A stretch of 64,000 nt of DNA, from positions 2,170,001 through 2,234,000 of the forward strand of contig NC_134678.1 in NCBI RefSeq assembly GCF_024713945.1, in the 5' to 3' direction. Numbering within the stretch: the first letter of the stretch is position 1; every line of letters starts with the position of its first letter. The notes under the pieces are model-generated. The model was not told the DNA's origin. It ran no database searches and saw nothing but the letters and a program-made list of their open reading frames with translations. The translations under genes and the position numbers were made by a program. This document shows positions 44,447 through 58,008 of this stretch, piece after piece. Source of the stretch: Dermatophagoides farinae. Lineage: Eukaryota > Arthropoda > Arachnida > Sarcoptiformes > Pyroglyphidae.

Positions 44447-44656
44447 TTATTTAGTATAATGCCATGTAGTCAAATCTCTCAATGCCGCTGATATGATTCG
44501 AATTGCCATATTAACATATTTTTGGGATTTGTAAACTCGGACATTGTGTTGAAAACATTTAGAACTTGGAGAACGGAACAATATATCTTTTCTATTGGAC
44601 AACAAAAATTCATACCATAAAATGTTGGAATCAGCATAATACAAGTGCATTATCAT
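44447..44656 (-). CDS. Short open frame near the right array, 69 residues
   Basis: Reads MIMHLYYADSNILWYEFLLS, NRKDILFRSPSSKCFQHNVR, VYKSQKYVNMAIRIISAALR, DLTTWHYTK. Balanced composition, not repeat-derived, on the same strand as the 57-residue frame at the other end of the core. No family recognised; probably a coding remnant of the block. Confidence 0.35.
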   Translation of the reverse strand: MIMHLYYADSNILWYEFLLSNRKDILFRSPSSKCFQHNVRVYKSQKYVNMAIRIISAALRDLTTWHYTK

Positions 44657-44787
44657 GATATTTTGTTTTTAAAAATAATTTATACTTCATTTATTATTCA
44701 TTTAATTTTGCAATAAAATTTAAATTCAATACAAATAATGAAGAGGAGGTCGAAAGGATTAAAAAGGGGGAGAGGTCAAAAATCAAA

Positions 44788-45022
44788 GTAGTGTACTATT
44801 CGATTTGGTAGTGTACTATTCGATTTGGTAGTGTACTATTCGATTTGGTAGTGTGCACTATTTTGGTAGTGTACTATCGATTTTGGTAGTGTACTATTCG
44901 ATTTGGTAGTGTACTATCGATTTTGGTAGTGTACTATCGTTTTTGGTAGTGTACTAGCTGATTTGGTAGTGTACTAGCTGATTTGGTAGTTTCGCCACTC
45001 CACTACGATTTAGTAGTGTACA
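44788..45022 (+). repeat. Right GTAGTG array
   Basis: About eleven direct units of close to 20 bp: three exact GTAGTGTACTATTCGATTTG copies, then variants with TATCGATTTT, TATCGTTTTT and TAGCTGATTT cores, ending in CACTACGATTTAGTAGTG, which inverts the head motif. Confidence 0.9.
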
Positions 45023-48000
45023 CACAGGGCTATTTTTTTTTGTGTGTACACGGACGTGTGTGTGTGTGTGTGTGTTGTGTATCGGAAAGTAAATTTCACT
45101 TACACACAAAAATAATTCATGCCTTCAACACAGTAATTTTGTTTTTTTGACTGTTAATTCAAAAGAGTCAGCAATAGAGAGTGAGACAATTTATTAGATC
45201 AATGGCTATCCTTAATGCACATTTTTGGTCATTACATAAATTCCTGGATTATATATACATATGACAAAAGTGGTGATTGTACACAATAACCTGTGAGAAA
45301 ATAGCTATGCTGTTCATCATCATCATCATCATCAATTGATCAGAAATCCATTAGAAGTATGCAAAAAAAAGATCTTTTTTTTTAGCCATCAAACACAATA
45401 GGATTAATGAATGATGATGAATTCCTTATTGATGATGATCATTTGAAAATCGAAAAAATCACATATGAAAATCATCATCATTTTCATTATATTGTGTTCA
45501 TGTAATATTTTTTTTTTCAATGATGAAAAAATTCAATGGAGTAATTTAACTTGATTTTTATTGGCAAAAATGAATGAAATTTTTTTTTCTTTTCTTCTTA
45601 ACGCCCCCTTCTCTTAAGAATACCTTGATTTTGATTTTGTTTTGTTTTTTGTTTTTGTTTTTTGTTTCTTGATTTGGAAATTTTTTTTCATATATTTCTT
45701 TCCTATACAAAATCAACGACAATTTTGTTCATTTATTCATTCATTCAGATGATAAATTGAAAAGGAATAAATGAAATAAGATGAATGATCGCAACTGGAG
45801 CAAAACGTTTAAAATGAACATTAACCGCGATACGTTGTTGTTGTTTGGCTATTGTCGATTTCAGATATTTCATTATTTTTACTTTTCAACTATCAAGGAC
45901 GGATACATACACATGAATGTATGTAGCATGTTTTTTTTTCTTTTTTTGATCAAAAAAAAAAAGAACCAGATGAAAACAAAACAAAAACAATGTAAGCAAG
46001 TTGCCGATGAGGATATCAGCATCCGTAGCTAGCATAAACATAAAATGTACAAACAGTAAATCATATGTCGGTTGTTGTTGAGCCATTTATGGTACAAATG
46101 ATATGGTCATTGTCCATTTTGTTTATGTAATAGATCTTTTTTTTCACATTTTTCTGCTCTTTTTTTATATATGTCTGTGTGTGACAAGGTCGATCAAAAA
46201 AAATAAAATAAAACCACACTAATATATTACGTGATTATTTTACAGGTTGATTTGTAAATTTTTTCAAGTGTGTTTATGTCTACATTTGATTGTGTCATTG
46301 TGTATTTTTTTTTTTTTTTTTTTTTTTTTTAATTCTAAAATTGCTACTGGTTTTTTTTCATATTGTTCTGTTTCCTCCTGTTCGTGTTCATCATCATCAT
46401 CATCTTTATTGTCGTCATTGTAATCCGTTATATTGCACCGGATTTAGGTTGGGAAAAAAAAAAAAAAGAAATTCTCTGGCCATAATGATGTTGAGAATTG
46501 TATTTATGATCAAAATCATTGTCATGGCTGATGATTGTGGTATATTAAGAAAAAAAAATGTGGAATGTTTATTTTTATTTGACAAAAAAAAGAGAGTCAG
46601 AAAAAATTTCTTTTTTTCTTCTTCCTAAACGTGAAATTTTTTTTTAAAAAAAAGCTTAAATGATCATGATAATGATAATGATGATGATGATGGTTAACTG
46701 AGAAACAAAAAAAAAACGTACAGTATTTGCAATTAAAATTCTTCGCTTCTGATGTTGGCCAGAAAAAAACAACAACAACAACAAAGAGAAAAAAAGAAGT
46801 GAAGAAACAAAAAAAAAACAACGATATCGCGATCATCGAATATAGATAAATTTTTTGCTATCATTCCACATTTTTCTTTTTCTTTTTTATTTTCAATTTG
46901 CCTGTTGGATTGTTAAACATCAAGTACACATTATCATCTTCATCAATTTTCGTTTAATTTAGAAGAAAAAAATGAATTTACTAATTATCACGAAGATGAA
47001 TGTGCATGAAAAAAAAATCCATGTATCTGTGTTGATGAAATAATTATTTTTTTTTTCATTTGGCCCTTTTTTATTTACATTTGTTGTATTGATCCAAAAC
47101 GAATGGATCATCGTTTCTTGGAAATTTTCCTTGCGAAAAAAGAAATGATGATAAAAAAAATTTGAAAAATTAATTAAGGATTCTATAATGTTTTTGAATC
47201 GATAAAATCGATTTAAAATCGTTTATGATGATGATGAAGATGATGAATTGTATGCAAACAACATTTCATTTTTTTGTTCAAGGCATTCATCATCAGGCAG
47301 TAGTGTTTAGAAGAAACGCGTGGATCATAGCATGTGTTAGGATTTTCATCAACAGGTTAAATTTGCAAACATTGAAAATTTACATTTCTCATCCATCAAG
47401 CATCAAAATGATTGCATTGTTGTTATCATAACGATACAGAAAAAAAATATGATAAGCTAGATGTTGTTGAACATTGAAAATTTCATGAACAAATTGGAAA
47501 TACAAATGAATTTTTGTGTACTTGTGTGGTGAATTTTCTCTTTTTTTTCTATATAGATGAACCAATTAATAAAGATCATACAAACACATACACAAAAAAA
47601 AACTTAAAACGTTACGTAATTTTTTTTCTATGAAAAATGCATCGATGACAGGTAACATTTGTGTCTGATTTAAACAGCTAAAAATGATGATTATGATGAT
47701 GATGATGATGATGATGATGACAAGCCCATCAAAACTAATCTAATCACGAAAATGATCCATCCATTTTCATATATTCTACATTAAATTCAATACTGATTTA
47801 TAATATGTTCACACATACGAAAAACATAACCATAATTCATTCATTTAGCTATCCAATCTGAATAAACGATGATGATGTATTCAATCATCATCATCATCAT
47901 CAACAACAACAACAACAACGAATTCATAACAAAATGAAACATTTCAATAAAGACTAGCTTTTATTTGTTAAACTTTTATATTCTAAAAAAAAAAATTCAC

Positions 48001-50849
48001 ACAATTTCATTTTGTTTCAAACCATAAAGATGTTCATCATGATGATATTATCATCATCATCATGTGGTATATATAACTATATGAATGATCACCGTATGAT
48101 ATTAATCAGAAAAAAAATTTATCGTTTAAAATGTGCAATTAATAATTTAGATATGGAAAAAAAATGCTCATCATCATTGTAAATAATCAAGCCATTGGAT
48201 TTGCCAATTGCCATTCCAAATGTTGGAACCTTCACACATGTTTAGTAGAAAGAGAGACATCCTTCTGTGATTGTTTTGCTTAGAATCTATCTATCCATCA
48301 TTATAGCTGTCTTTTTTTTTTGTTCTCCTTGCACATCCATGAAGAATTTATTCGTGGCACACGTGTACACTTTCTTGCTGGACAGTGAACTTTATTCAAG
48401 ATTTTTATTTTTATTTTTTTTTCGCGCTTATTAATTTATGGCTTTGTTGATCTGTTAGGAATCATCTAAACAAATGAATGATATGTCATGAACAAAGAAA
48501 AAAAATGTTCAAGGAGAACCATTGCTAGAAATCAAGATGATCATAATAATTAAGTGAATGGCCCCACACATATACATACTTCATTATAATAATCATAACC
48601 GATGATGAATAAAGCGGATTGTTTCCAAAATAAGCAGATTTCACATAGATGATGATGAATTTCTATTCTTGTAAAAAAAGGATGCCGTTTTTTTTCGAAT
48701 GTTATTCCAACATTATCATCATCATAATCATCATAATCATCAGTGATACAAAAAAAAAATTAGAATGCTGATTGTTTGTATAAACAGTCACACTTACAAT
48801 TCTAGATGCAATGAAGGTTCAGCAAATAAACAGAAAAACTGGCCAGAAAAAATGGTAAAAAATTTTGCTTCCAACAAAAAAAAAAAGGATTTTCCATTTA
48901 TTATATTGCCATCATCATCATCGTCATCTGAGTAACTGGCATTTTTGATTGAAGAATTAGATTGATAATTAGCATCATTCAGAATTATATACATTTACTC
49001 ATCATATCATATCATATATTTGACATATCAATAATCTTTTGTTGTTATTATTATGTCCAGAAATTTTTTTTTCGGTTCATTTTCAATAAAAAAAAAATAA
49101 TAAACAAAACAAAACAAAAAAAAGAAAAGAAAAGAAATAATCATTCAAATATTGCAAAAATAGAAATTGAAAAAAAAAATGATGAAAACAACATAACATA
49201 TGATTGGATGAAAATACTTGATACTATGTTCACAAATGTAGTGACAACTGATGTTCATCAATTTATCATGATGATGATGATGAACAGAATGTCAAATTAT
49301 CACACACACACACACAGGTTAATCATTATTCAATGAGGATCGAATAAAAATGATTGAAAAAAAAATCGATCAATCGTTGATCCTTTACATTTTATCATTA
49401 TAGTAATCTATATTTGTACATCCGTATTCAGGTAAGAAGAGAGTATTATATATATTCAAATGAGACCAGAAAAAAAATTCGTATTTTTTCTTTCTCAAAT
49501 ATAATTCGGTAGCAGCTGGAAAAAAAAATTTGATCTGAAAGTGATTACTATGCATATTCGTAACATATATTATTCAGTGTGTGTGTTTGTCGTGTATAAC
49601 GGGTCAGGTCAGTCATCATTGTGGATGAGTGTGTGTGTGTATGTCGTCGACAATGTCTTTGTATTTCTATTTTTGGAACATTTTCTTTTTTTTTCTGTTT
49701 ATATTTCCCTTCTAACCGTAAGCTTTGTTGAATTTTGCTTGAAAATTTTTTCTTTGCTTTATTCCTCATCATGATGATGATTACGGTGATCAACGTATCA
49801 TCATCATCATTATCATCATTATTTTACATCTTGAATTCTGAATTCAATTTCCATCATTGATGGGCCTGAATGTCTACCTATCTACACAAATTGACAACTG
49901 AGAAAATAAAATAGTGGATACCAAAAAAGACGAAAAAAAAAACATTGACAAGTTCACTGGATGTCACGTTAAAGAGTACAACAGAAAAAAAATATACGAA
50001 CAGTGCATAACATCATTAACCAACAAAAAAAAAGCCGTGAGAAGAAATTAATATTAACTCTCCATCATCATCATCATCATCAACAACGCCTTAAAGAGAA
50101 ATAAAAATAAAATCACCGGTCCACAAACACGCCATGTAGACTATTATCACTTGAAAAATTTTCATTTTTTTTTTCAGTTGTATTTCTATGGAATGATGGC
50201 GATCGAACACACCCAAAAGGTATTCTAAATATTACATTCAAAATGTGCAAGAGTGTTTTTTTTCATTCATTTTTTTTTTTTTTTTTTTTTGATAATCTAC
50301 AGAACATATTGTCTGAAAATATATATTATTATATGATTATAATGACTAAATTGTCTCGATTGTTTTATTCTATTCTACTATTTTTGCATTATAATGATAA
50401 TGATGATGATGGCTATGAATTCGTAGCAATGTCAATGTGAAAAAAAAATGAAAAAAATTTCCAATTATGAAATTGAATTGTATGCAGTTGTTTTTTTTGT
50501 GTGTGTGTGTGTATGGATCGATTTTCCAATGTAAACTTGTTTGAAAATGGAGATTTTTTTTCTAATGACTGAATTGAAAGATGCATTCGTCGTTTGTCCA
50601 TTTAGGTGTTTGTATTTCATGCAAATTTTTTTTTTGACTTTTTTTCTGGTTAATTAGCTGATTATATTTAGACATCGTTAAATTGTTATCGTACTCGATA
50701 ACGTTATTGTATTCAAAATACTTAATGTCGTTTGTCATTGTCTTGAATACATCATTAAAAAAAAGAGAAAAGATAATCTTTCATCTTGTATATTCACATG
50801 AAATTATCAACCATTACTGAAGATGAAAATAAAAAATCTTGATTTTATC

Positions 50850-50882
<33 letters not shown>

Positions 50883-51265
50883 TGGTCGTTTGTTATGACA
50901 ATGTTCATCTCGTTCCGCGATTCCAGATTTTATTTTTCATTGTGGTTTTTTTTTTGGTTCAACTTGCACCATTCACTCAATAGCCTGTTGATGATGATGA
51001 TGATGATGGTGGTAATAATTAAGAAACATAAATCAAAAATGAAATTTTATTGTTGAAAAAATGAATACTTTTCCAGTACTGTCGGAAATGTTATTTTTTT
51101 TTCATTTATTCAATCATTCAATAGGAATGGTTTCCCTGGTAGTAGTGGTGATGAAGTAGTACTTTCGCTTGGAGCATGATAATTTTGTTTTCATTGTAAT
51201 GATAATGATGAATAAAATTTAAATGATGGGAACCAGTTGATTGTCGCAATCCATACCAACATCTC

Positions 51266-51304
<39 letters not shown>

Positions 51305-54300
51305 TCGTAACTGAGAAACATGATGTACATTTTTGATTTGTGTATGTGTGTGTGTGTGTGTTTGCATATGAAGACGTATTCAAATTATCAAGGAAAAAAA
51401 CTTTCTAATTTCTTCAGTGGCACCCGTTTTTCGTTTAAGAATGAAAATATATTTTTATAAATCAGTTATACAGGTTGTCATGTGTATGAGTACCATCATC
51501 ATCATCATCATGTGATCATGGTGTGTGTGTGTTTTGGAACTTTCATCTTTATTAATTTCCATTTATCATTATGTTTTTTTTCCCAGTTGACAGTCATAAA
51601 CAAAATTATAATTGTGGACAACAAACATTAATTTCATTTTTTTCCATATGAAAAGTGAAATAATGTTTGCAGCCATGAATGGATTCTAACCACTGTCCAA
51701 TTGATAGATAATTAAGGATTTTTTTTTGGTTGAAAAGTCTTTCGAAAAAAAAATAAAATTTTTGTTTTGTCATCAAATGGTGTGGATTGGTATAAAAATT
51801 TTCGTTTTGTTTTCATTTTACTCATCTAGTGGCAATTGCATTTTATTATTATTTTCAATTGTAAATGGTAAAATTAACCATTGTATAATGTATCCACCCG
51901 TATTAACGAAGAAGAAGAAAAAAAAAATTCACTCACCCAAATCTTATTTTAGCATCAGTTTTATTTCATTTCATTTTAGATTCATTCATCATTGTCATTC
52001 TGTTTCATTTATGTTTTGTTGTTGTTGTTGTTGTTGTTGTCAATATCTGAATTAGAAATAAATAAATGGCTAAAAGCACAAACGAATCGTATTTGTATGA
52101 TATCCACTCTATTTTATCGGAATTTTTGTATACTATGAGAATCAGAACAACAACAACAACAACAGCGATTTCTGTCTTATTCAGGTAATGTAATGTATGC
52201 TCGTCAGTTATAAAGATGAGAAATGAAAATGATGAAGATTTTTTTTTGTCTGTCTGTCGTTTTTTTTCCATTCATTTCATTCGTCAACTTTATTATTAAA
52301 TTTAAACAAACAAACAAACATTATGAATCTTTGTTGAATTGGATAATTTTGTACTCCCAAACACACATACACACACACACACACACAAAAGAGGAAAAAT
52401 GATTTAATTTTGTTCCTAATAAATTGTTCAAAAGTAAAGTAACATCACCATTAATTGTATGTGAAATTTTACAATAATGAAATAAAAGTGGATATATATA
52501 ATGTGCTGAAACTCATTGTTGATGTGTGACAATTTTCTTTCTTTATTTTATTTTTTTTGACTTCTTAAATCCTAACTGCTATATTTATGACATATTTAGA
52601 TCATCATAATAATAATAATAAAATCAGCACAAATGTCAAAAAAAAACAGGTAAACAGGAGAAAAGAAAAATTTTAAAGTAAACAAACAATTGTTGCATAT
52701 ATATATCAAAGATGGTAGCAAAAAAAAAAAAATATAATCCACAATGTACGAATGAAATTTTAAAAAAAAAATCATTTGACAGGATATATTATATTATTCC
52801 GTTTTTTTTTCATAATTCATTTATTCAGTCATTCTTTGTGAAAAAAAAGAATGAAAAATTATTTGTTTGACATATCCAACAATCAAATTCTATGAATGAA
52901 TTGAGTTGAATTGTTATTGTTATCATTGTTGTTGTTGTTGTTGTCATTTTTTTTGTTGTGTATCGATAATTATTTTATTCTTTATAAATTCATATATAAA
53001 ACACATATGATAAGTTATTAATAGAATGAATAAAAAAATTTTTTTTTCTTCTAATGATAATGATAATGATGATGATGATCAAATCAACATTGTCTTCATG
53101 GTTAATGGCCACAACAATAATGGATATGACACATCTATATTTGAAAAAAAAGCTGGTTTGATGGAGATACAACAGAAACCATGATAATAATAACAAATGC
53201 AACAAAAAAAAAAGAATCAGATTTTTTTTCTATGATAAGCGAGTGTGTGTGTTTGTTTGTTTTTCCAGCAACAAACGGTTGCTATCATTTCAAGATACAA
53301 AAGATCATTTAGCGTTTTTTTTTTTTGCTCTTTTTTCCATTCATTATCTATTATAGAGAAAATATATATAAAGACCATTATCATCATCATTAGATCATCA
53401 TTGAATTGAATTTTAATGATTTTTGATGGTGTCTGAATGTCCATTTGGTATTTGTTTTGTTGATGCTTAAAATGGTAACGACAATAATGATTTGATTTCC
53501 AAAATTGACATCCTAATGGATTAGATGAATGAATTGATTAATGTGTCGGTGTGTGTGTGTGTGTGTGTATGTGCGTGTGAATAATAAATTCAGACATTAA
53601 AAAAAAACAATTTTAATGGTAGCCAGGTAATGGGGACAATTTCAAGAAGAAAAAAAAATCATGTTTGTAACTTCTATATATTCTTATTATTCAAATGTCA
53701 AAATTGATATCAATTCATTGTATTACAAGGTCAGGTTTTGTTTCATTAAATGCTTATTGATAATGATGAATGATAATGAAACTAACTAGTGCTACTGTGA
53801 TACTTTCGGAAATCAAAATCATCTATCAATCAAAATACATCACTATTTTTTTTTACTATCGTTTCAAATGTCGATTTTGATCTTCATCGTTATTCTTGAT
53901 ATTTTGTTATTTGAATTACTTTTTTTTAAACAAACAAAAGCGAAAAAAAACCACGTTCAAATCCATTAATTTTTTGTCGTGAAAAGGAAAATAAACTGTA
54001 TTCATGTAACACGTGTTTGAATAATTGTAAATACATGAATTTCGATTGCATTCATTCATTCATTATTATTATCATTATTAAACATAGTCAATCGATCAAT
54101 CAGCTCTTTTGTTACACATCGTTTCAATACAAATACATAATGATGATGATGGTGATCAAATTTGTTCATCATTTTTTATTATGTCTCGGCTACTACTATG
54201 GTGATCAGAAAAAAAATTGAACAAAACTAAATCATATATATTGTACCAGTTAGTGAAGTAACAATCATTCAAAAGGCGTACATTCATTATATTTGTTTCG

Positions 54301-56378
54301 TATACAATGATGGAATGAAGTAGAAAAAAAAAATGGAAAAAAATTTATCCTGTATTCAAATCCATTATTTTGGGATGATTTTGTGCATCAGTAATCATCG
54401 ATGTGATTTCGATGATTTTTTTTTCTCTCGCCCAAACTGTTATAATTAAATTTCCACGAATATAGGTAATTTCAGGCAGGATTATTGTCTCTGTATATGT
54501 GTATGTGTGTGTGTTGTATTTGTGCGTGCAAGTTTGATTTTGATTTTTTTTCCATTTGGATTATAATCACGATGATGATAAAGGTTTTTGAATTCAAAAT
54601 TATCAGACTGATTATGATTATTGTTGTAGCCATTTTTTTTCGGGTGATGTGTGATTTCATCGAATTTTATTGATTCTAATAGTTGAATACGGTTGAATGA
54701 ATCTAATTTGAAACGAAAAATTACTAAATAGTCATTATTTGTAACAAATGGCTGATTAATGAATGATTCAAAAAATAAATATGGAAAAAAATCAATAAGG
54801 GCCAGGTGATCTACAATATAAAGTTTTTTCCAGTGAACAAAACTGATGACGCGGCGGGTGATGATGATGATGATTTGGATAGTTTCGGCCTTTTACAGAC
54901 AAATCGATTTTGAATCGATTAAAATCTGATCAGACTAATCAAGTTGAACTATATACAAACAAACACACGTACACACACTCATAAATACACTTGAAACATC
55001 CATTTATTTAGACACTTGATGATGATGATGATGATGGTGGTGGTGATGGTGGTGATTATTGAACATCACAGCAGCCAGCAGCAGGCAATTTCCGTGTTTG
55101 ATCTGATTTTGATTTTTTTTTCACCATTCATACCATGCAGTGGCAATGTTTTTTTTCAAGAAAAAAACAAAAAACGTGCTTAGTATGATATACACAAAAA
55201 AATAAGATTTAATCGTATTGGATCATTTATTCATCTCCACTAGTTAGATGATGTTATCTGTTTGATTCATATAGATATTATTTGGCCAACAGAATTTAAG
55301 ATTGTATCGTAAAGATAAAAAAATGTCATAAAAATTCATTCGAATCAAATCGATTGATATTATACACTCACTGTTGTAGGATAAGGTCAAAATAATGTTA
55401 ATAAATCACATTTAAACTATCAATAGGAAATTGAATGGATTTGTTTTTTGCAATTTGACATATATATGATGATGTCGTGTATATTTAGTACATCGATCAA
55501 TCTTAAATTAATTTATGATGAAACAAATATCACTGTTAACCGTTGTTATTATTGACAGGAAGAAGAGTTACAGTTGTCCGACAGGTCCTTATAGAGTAGC
55601 ATTGGTTTGTTTGTTTGTTTTACATCAAGATATTTGTTTCCTTCTATGGTCAAAAAGATCTTGATTTTGTTCCATGACATTTAGACAGTCATGACCGCAC
55701 ATATGATTTGGCAATATAATTTTTCAAAAAAAAAAAAATAAAAAAATAAAAAGTAAATCCGTGTCCGCGTATCTCTATGTTCATCATCATCATCAACATC
55801 ATCATTCGGATTATTTAATGTATTCAACTTCCCTTTCAATCGGTAAAAAAAAATCGAAAATTTTTCGTTTCCATTGCTTCGATGTCTTCGGTCACTACCC
55901 GAAAAAAATAAACAAAAATATTTACAATATAAATACACGTAAGTCTCTTATTATTTTGAAAAAACAAGTAAATTTGTATCATCATTATCACTATATAGTG
56001 GAAAGAAAAGAAAAATTTCAAGCTACTCGACTCTGAAAATGAAAAAAAAATTGATTAATTCAATTTCCGTTCAGTTTAGTTGAACACTTTTTCTTTTTTT
56101 TTTTTAATTTAACTTTTCCACTCATTTCGATTATTACCACTATCTGTTTTCCTTATATGATCAGCTGGTCATATAAAAGTTCAACGTTTGAAAGTAAATT
56201 TTGATTCATTTTTGAAATTTTTTTTTGTTTCGCGTCTTATAGCACGAGACAATTTGAATCAAAAAAAAAAATAAACAACATATATTTGAATTTGAATTTG
56301 TTTTCAAAATCAACAACTTCTTGACAACCAAGCATATATAGATTATTATTAATGAATTAACATTCACATGCCATCACA
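45023..56378. other. 11-kb gene desert
   Basis: I found no frame with protein-like composition. It is dominated by poly(A/T), (GAT)n/(ATC)n (for example 47686-47720), (GTT)n/(AAC)n and (GT)n. It could be intergenic or intronic. Small exons or non-coding RNAs cannot be excluded by eye. The APMAP-like gene points away from it and the secreted Pro/Tyr gene starts at its right end. Confidence 0.55.
51269..51303. repeat. (GT)17 microsatellite
   Basis: Uninterrupted dinucleotide run; a second shorter GT run follows at about 51341-51361, and another long one lies at about 50856-50882. Confidence 0.9.
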
Positions 56379-58008
56379 ATGTCGTCATCATCATCATCAA
56401 AATGGTTCATTGTTTCATTTGTTGTTGGATCTTGTTGTTTAATCAATACCATAAATGCTAATCCATATGGTTATGGTTACAGTGGTTAGTGTTGTCTCTG
56501 TTGTTGTGCATATACATACATCAAATAATAATAATGCAAATACAATGTTTCATTTGATGTCTTTATTGTTTTAATTTTTTTTTTCTTTTTTTCTCGTTTC
56601 ATTTTCGTTTTCGTTTTCCAATTTATTTATTTATTCAAAATATAAATAATAATAGCTCCAACCATAAAACAAAGTAAGTCACGCCTAATTCATTATTATT
56701 CTGTTTATTGACATCCAATCATTATGTTTATAGCTGCTTTACAACTTGAAGCAAGTGTTGAAATTGAAAAACCAGCTGGCCCACCAAAACCACCTGATTA
56801 TGAAGGTAAACATCAATTTTTTGTCTATTTTGATTTATTCAATAAATAAATTTCAAATAATTTCAGGTGGACCAAGAATTGAATTAAATGTTCCGAAACC
56901 AATGTACGCACCAATGCCAATGTACCCACCAAAGCCAATGTACGCACCAAAGCCAATGTATCCAATGAAACCAAGTGGTTATGGTCCGAAAAAATATGCT
57001 GCACCAAGCTATTATAAACTTCCTTCGACCGGTGTTCCCTATTATGAAACAACAACAAAAAAAGCTCCATACAAAAGTTCTTCAAGTAATAAATTAATGT
57101 ATGCCCCAAATGGAAACATTGCTGAAACTCATTATCATGGATCGTCGGATTATGATCAACAACAATATTCATATCCACAAGATTATTATGGTTATAATCA
57201 TGATCAATATGATCATTCAGCCGAATATCATCCATATTCATCACCAAATGAACGAGAAACTTACACACAAAGTGTTCAGGAACCACAACAACATGTTAAT
57301 CATCGAGTTATTTATCTACCTGCCGATGCTGATTCTGAATCAGTATATCAAGCACCACCAGCACCATCAACTGATTACTCTGAATATTCATCATCTGGAA
57401 AATTACCAGAAAGTTCTTCTGAACCAGTATACGATCCTCGAACATCAATGTATCATAAAATTTCACAAATTTCTTCTGATACTAATCGACCAATAGGTAA
57501 AGATCTTTCCGTTTCTCGACATGAAAATTATGGCACTGTCATTAATATTCCTGCTGCCTCGGAACACATGATGACATTTATGAAACCGGATACTGATGGA
57601 TACCATATGATGGAAAGCCATCGGTACAGCCAATCTGCTGCCCCGGAAATTGAACTGAGTAAGATCGTGACTGTTAATAAACCAATGTTTAAAAATCTAT
57701 TGTCAAAACAGTATGAACAGCCAAGGATAAAGCAACAACAATCGAAAAAGACGACCAGAACACCATACGAAATACAAATTGGAACTATGGCAGGAACGAA
57801 TAATCTATTGCAGATGCCCATTACAACTTTATCCCTTGATAACATGATGATGAGCTATCCATCGAGTGTTGAACCAGAATATTTTAAAAACTATCAATTT
57901 CCATTGGACTATTTGAACGATTCATCATCATTCGATACAAATGAAGACGTTCAATATGTTTTAGTACCAATCAATAATGATCTATTCAATACTAAAGCCA
58001 ATTATTAA
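56379..58008 (+). CDS. Secreted Pro/Tyr-rich protein, probable cuticle or matrix protein
   Basis: Four exons: 56379-56484, 56656-56673 (18 nt), 56734-56805, 56867-58008; 445 residues. Signal peptide SSSSSSKWFIVSFVVGSCCL then INTINANPYGYGYSG. The mature N-terminal part has a tandem P-K-P-M-Y-x-P motif (PKPMYAPMPMYPPKPMYAPK), then Tyr/His/Gln-rich sequence (YDQQQYSYPQDYYGYNHDQY). The second half is less repetitive (RVIYLPADADSESVYQAPPA, SEHMMTFMKPDTDGYHMMES, DVQYVLVPINNDLF). No chitin-binding R&R or peritrophin Cys pattern is seen. Low complexity with Pro/Tyr repeats suits structural cuticle, silk or egg-shell proteins (inference). Phases agree at all joins, including the 18-nt exon. Confidence 0.8.

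Larger units (their letters stand above)
43037..45022. mobile_element. Unclassified block: 1.4 kb core flanked by two 20-mer arrays
   Basis: The left array (43037-43373) and right array (44788-45022) are built from related units headed by GTAGTG, and the leftmost unit GTAGTGTACTATTCGATTTG recurs exactly in the right array. The core has coding-like fragments on both strands but no intact gene and no recognised transposase. No clear terminal inverted repeat was found; both edges abut TACACAG/TACACACAG. Mobile element, expanded satellite around an old insertion, or duplicated locus are all open. Confidence 0.45.

Noticed and set aside
47225-47431. 68-codon plus frame with less simple composition
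   Set aside because: Begins in a (GAT)n repeat; no splice sites or family match. Not enough to call a gene.
55559-55587. Possible 26-nt exon (GAAGAAGAGTTACAG...) between ACAG and GT
   Set aside because: The donor is poor (GTCCTT) and no neighbouring exon was found.
56825-57496. Frames on both strands overlapping the Pro/Tyr-rich secreted protein
   Set aside because: Shadows of the real coding exon; repeats of Leu-Val-Arg-Thr arise from the P-K-P-M-Y-x-P repeat read backwards.
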